Source of the DNA: Cephalotus follicularis
Taxonomy: Eukaryota > Streptophyta > Magnoliopsida > Oxalidales > Cephalotaceae
NCBI GenBank assembly: GCA_001972305.1
Contig: BDDD01000987.1
Coordinates: forward strand, 199,762-263,761
Length of the DNA: 64,000 nt
Reading direction: 5' to 3'
Below the pieces are notes generated by a model. The model worked only from the letters and a program-made list of their open reading frames with translations. It was not told the origin of the DNA and made no database searches. The stretch's first letter is position 1, and the number at the start of each line of letters is the position of its first letter. Positions 61,170-64,000 of this stretch are shown piece by piece. The position numbers were made by a program, and so were the translations under genes.

Positions 61170-64000
61170 TGACAAGACCCCATCCCACTTTCCGTAACCC
61201 TAACCGACGAGCCGTGCCTTATTTTACTAACTACTCTCAACTCAATTATAACTTTCCAGGAGGTCACCCATCATAAAATTTCTCTTCACCGAGCACGCTT
61301 AACCGTAAAGCTTTCATAATCAACTATCCATTAGACTACTCTTCTAATACTTAATCATTTAATCAATCCTCTATTCTTATATGAAATCAAACATTTACAA
61401 GTTTAACACTTACTAATTTGTTTCATACTTAACCTCAATAATTCTATTATCACCATTCCTTTTCAACTTCCATATTTAATCTCATAGTCATGTCATTTGT
61501 CTAAATTATTTGTCCACGAAAAATGCTGAAAAATTCTGCAGAAATACCGCAAGAGTTCCCCCTAAAAATGGACATTTCTCAAATTTTCACCTGTAAGAAA
61601 TCATGATTTATATAAATCACACTCCCGAAGGAGGAATCAGCGGTTCATTCTAGTTCTATTATATCACAGGATCATCACAATCATGCATTTTTCATCATAG
61701 TTACTATACAATCATGATTTCCTAAAGGAATCAATATCAACTAACTATCACATATGAACATAACCAAAATGCCCCATTGCATGCATGTGAAACTGGCCAT
61801 GACTGCCAATGCAACGTGCCTGAATCCCGTGGTCTACCTTTATCAAGCCAACTTCTACGGTGCTGGTGGATCAACAACTGCTGCCTCAACTGAAAAATAT
61901 AAATAAGAGGGGGTTAGTCCAAATGACTATGTGAGTTGGGACGAGTCATTCCCTATTGCATCCACACAAATAACCGGATGCGCTGAATGAATTATGTACT
62001 ATAATAAAAATGGTAGGTCACAAGTATAATAGAATCAATTAATGAAAGGAACATGATCGTCACAACACAATAATGGAAACAAATAAACCATAACTGTACC
62101 GAGCTACAAGTCGACGATAAAACCTGAATATCTGCTGAACAACAACACAAATAAAGATAATACCATCCGAGTACAACAATATCACAATGAAATCAAAATA
62201 GATAAAAATATCAAGAATCTAGAATGTAAACAATCCATCATGAATCAAGAAATGTGCCCATATAAGATAATATCCAAGGATACTTGTACAATTATACTTT
62301 CATCATGACACATCATATCACTATCAGTCACCGCCAAATCCAATGACGTCATATCCTATCACCGACAAATCCCATGGCGTCATATCACATGACCGCCAAA
62401 TCCCATGGCCTCATATCATATCTCTGCCAAATCCCATGGTGTCATATCATATCACAGTCAAATCCTATGCCATCATATCATATCTCTGCCAAATCCCATG
62501 GCAACATATCACAACCGTTGCAGTAATAATATACATATAGGCCATAGGCTACAAGACTATACATATCCTTCATATACTGGTATAGAGTGCCTAAGCCTAT
62601 GCCTCGTCAGAGGGGCCGACATGATCAGTGCATGAACCCAGCCCTCGTCAGAGAAATCACATATCACAGCCACGATCGAGGAGCTGGCGAATCATCGCAA
62701 GGACCCAGCACTCATCGGGAAACCACACACATCATATCTCAACCTCATCCAAGCCAGGACCTAGCCCTCATCTGATAATCATTAGATAACTGAACACAGT
62801 ATGACGGGTGAGTAACGGAGCTCTGCTGTACTCACACTCACCATACCATCATAGAACAACTGTAAGTCGCAGATCCATGCTATGGATACCCGGGGGCAGT
62901 CCCAACTAACACCCCATCATAGACAATGAACCTGCTAAGGAGAGTTGAGCATCATACGTACACCTCACCCTCGATCGGTATCATATGAGACATATCACAG
63001 AGTACCAGCATCAGAGTACAAGTACGATATCATAATCACGATGATACATAGAATAAGAAGGTGACCTAGTCAACCAGAATCCAAGCCTCATATGCTCGTA
63101 AATCAATTAAGATTACAGGGCATGTTTAACATAAGACATACAGGAATGCAAATCCCAATCGAATCATCATATAACACAAATGTAATAGGGCACATATAAA
63201 ATAGGAGTTTCAACATAATAAAAGGAAGGGAATGTCCCACTCACAGAATTATTGCAATCCACTGTCGCGGACTAGCCCCACAATGCTCCGGATCAGAAAT
63301 AAAATTTGCATCTACAATGCCATCACATAACAATATCCAAAAGCATACTTTCCATGCTAATACAATCTAAGATGCATATAATATACATATAAGCTATACA
63401 ATTGCTATATCCCTCGTATTAACACTTACTAGTGTCTCTAAACATCCATGAATCTCAAGGATTCACCAACAAAACATTCTCATATACTCTCTTAGCAACT
63501 TATAATTCATTAGCACCTTTAGAACTCAATTACTCATCAAACCATATCACTAGTATAGGAACACACCATCACTAATAACTTTAACAACAAGAATTTCTCA
63601 ACTCATTACTAGTTTACTTATATAAAACCCGAAATTAGACGTTAAAGGTAGTAGGCAAATTCATGCCTTTCCAACTCACTGACTCCTTAATATCTTTAAA
63701 ATTATAATCAATACATCAGTTCTCCTTCTACTAATAGAACCCGAAAATTATGAACAAAAAATAGTAAGCAATTTATGCCATGATTCTTCAATTACCAACT
63801 CAACAAGCTAACATAAAAACACTGCTAAACCGTAAAACTTCAACTTCCTCTTTACATCACTTTGAACCCGAAAATGAAAGAAGAGAGAAGAGAGATCATG
63901 TCATGCTCTAAAATTTCAAATCTAGTCTAGCTTTTATCTATTATGCAAGAATAATTCTTCACTTCAACCATCCTTCTCAAACCAGAAATTATGAGAGAAA
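61170..64000 (-). mobile_element. LTR of a TG-related family, runs off the window
   Basis: Plus reading starts TGACAAGACCCCATCCCAC, like TGTCAAGACCCG of TG. Shared blocks in order: cactcccgaaggaggaatcag (61619, also at 9008 in CH1), gggggttagtccaaatgac (61910; ggggattagtccaactgac in TG), gcgctgaatgaa and catcatagacaat with gttgagca (62910-62950; 44810-44870 in TG). Polarity is taken from TG. There is a 31-bp tandem repeat at 62335-62520. The short ORFs are repeat artefacts. Confidence 0.65.
62335..62520. repeat. 31-bp tandem repeat, six copies
   Basis: Unit CAAATCCCATGGCGTCATATC plus about ten variable bases (acatgaccgc, atatctctgc). The first unit holds TGACGTCA, a bZIP-type palindrome. The others have lost it. 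Confidence 0.85.

Noticed and set aside
1..64000. Host protein-coding genes, tRNA genes, Helitron or DNA transposon ends
   Set aside because: No exon-intron gene with recognisable protein, no tRNA-like cloverleaf beyond primer-site matches, and no terminal inverted repeats with transposase were found by reading.

Overview
This window is plant nuclear DNA made almost wholly of nested LTR retrotransposons. I found no host gene, rRNA, tRNA or CRISPR array. The plant signature rests on several points: a primer-binding site complementary to plant tRNA-Asp (intact at 8261-8277), initiator-Met-type primer sites at the other elements, Ty3 chromovirus gag, protease, integrase and chromodomain remnants, and a Sirevirus-like (Ty1/copia) gag. 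Chromodomain elements, solo LTRs and CpG-decayed repeats suggest gene-poor heterochromatin of an angiosperm. The species cannot be named.

The base layer (1197-59160, + strand) is a tandem array of one Ty3 family of the non-chromovirus Athila/Tat type, written here as LTR-A (1621-3116), unit 1, LTR-B (split), unit 2, LTR-C (split), unit 3, LTR-D (57670-59160). It is preceded by the tail of an earlier unit. LTRs are about 1.48-1.50 kb. Each unit carries a decayed gag, a protease, a duplicated spacer module and an integrase-tail-like end with a triplicated GFYWW module. None has reverse transcriptase. Each LTR carries a 64-66 codon ORF built from a 17-residue repeat.

First insertion complex (8762-32437): chromovirus CH1 entered LTR-B at GTCGC. 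Its 3' half, with the neighbouring LTR-B end and gag start, now lies inverted to the left of its 5' half. CH1 carries solo LTR SL1 (10690-13068, target duplication TACAA) and the deleted Tekay-like element TK (15691-25801, GTAAC). TK in turn carries solo LTR SL2 (21664-24626, CCTTG).

Second insertion complex (36417-51985, minus strand): a gag-only chromovirus derivative, TG, split LTR-C. Its LTRs were invaded by a pol-less Sirevirus-like element, SV (37196-43468, AACAT), and by solo LTR SL3 (48726-51005, TTTAT). SV holds the only two long intact genes in the window, a 539-aa gag and a 376-aa second ORF. Right of the array (59161-64000) are further LTR pieces and one unidentified stretch.

Two themes cut across families. 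No element here has a usable pol, so everything mobile must have been moved by partners elsewhere. Unrelated LTR families also carry arrays of short CpG-rich near-palindromes, GCGTCGACGC or CAGTCGACTG/CAGTCGGCTG. These sit upstream of the TATA box in several LTRs, and one copy lies just upstream of SV ORF2.
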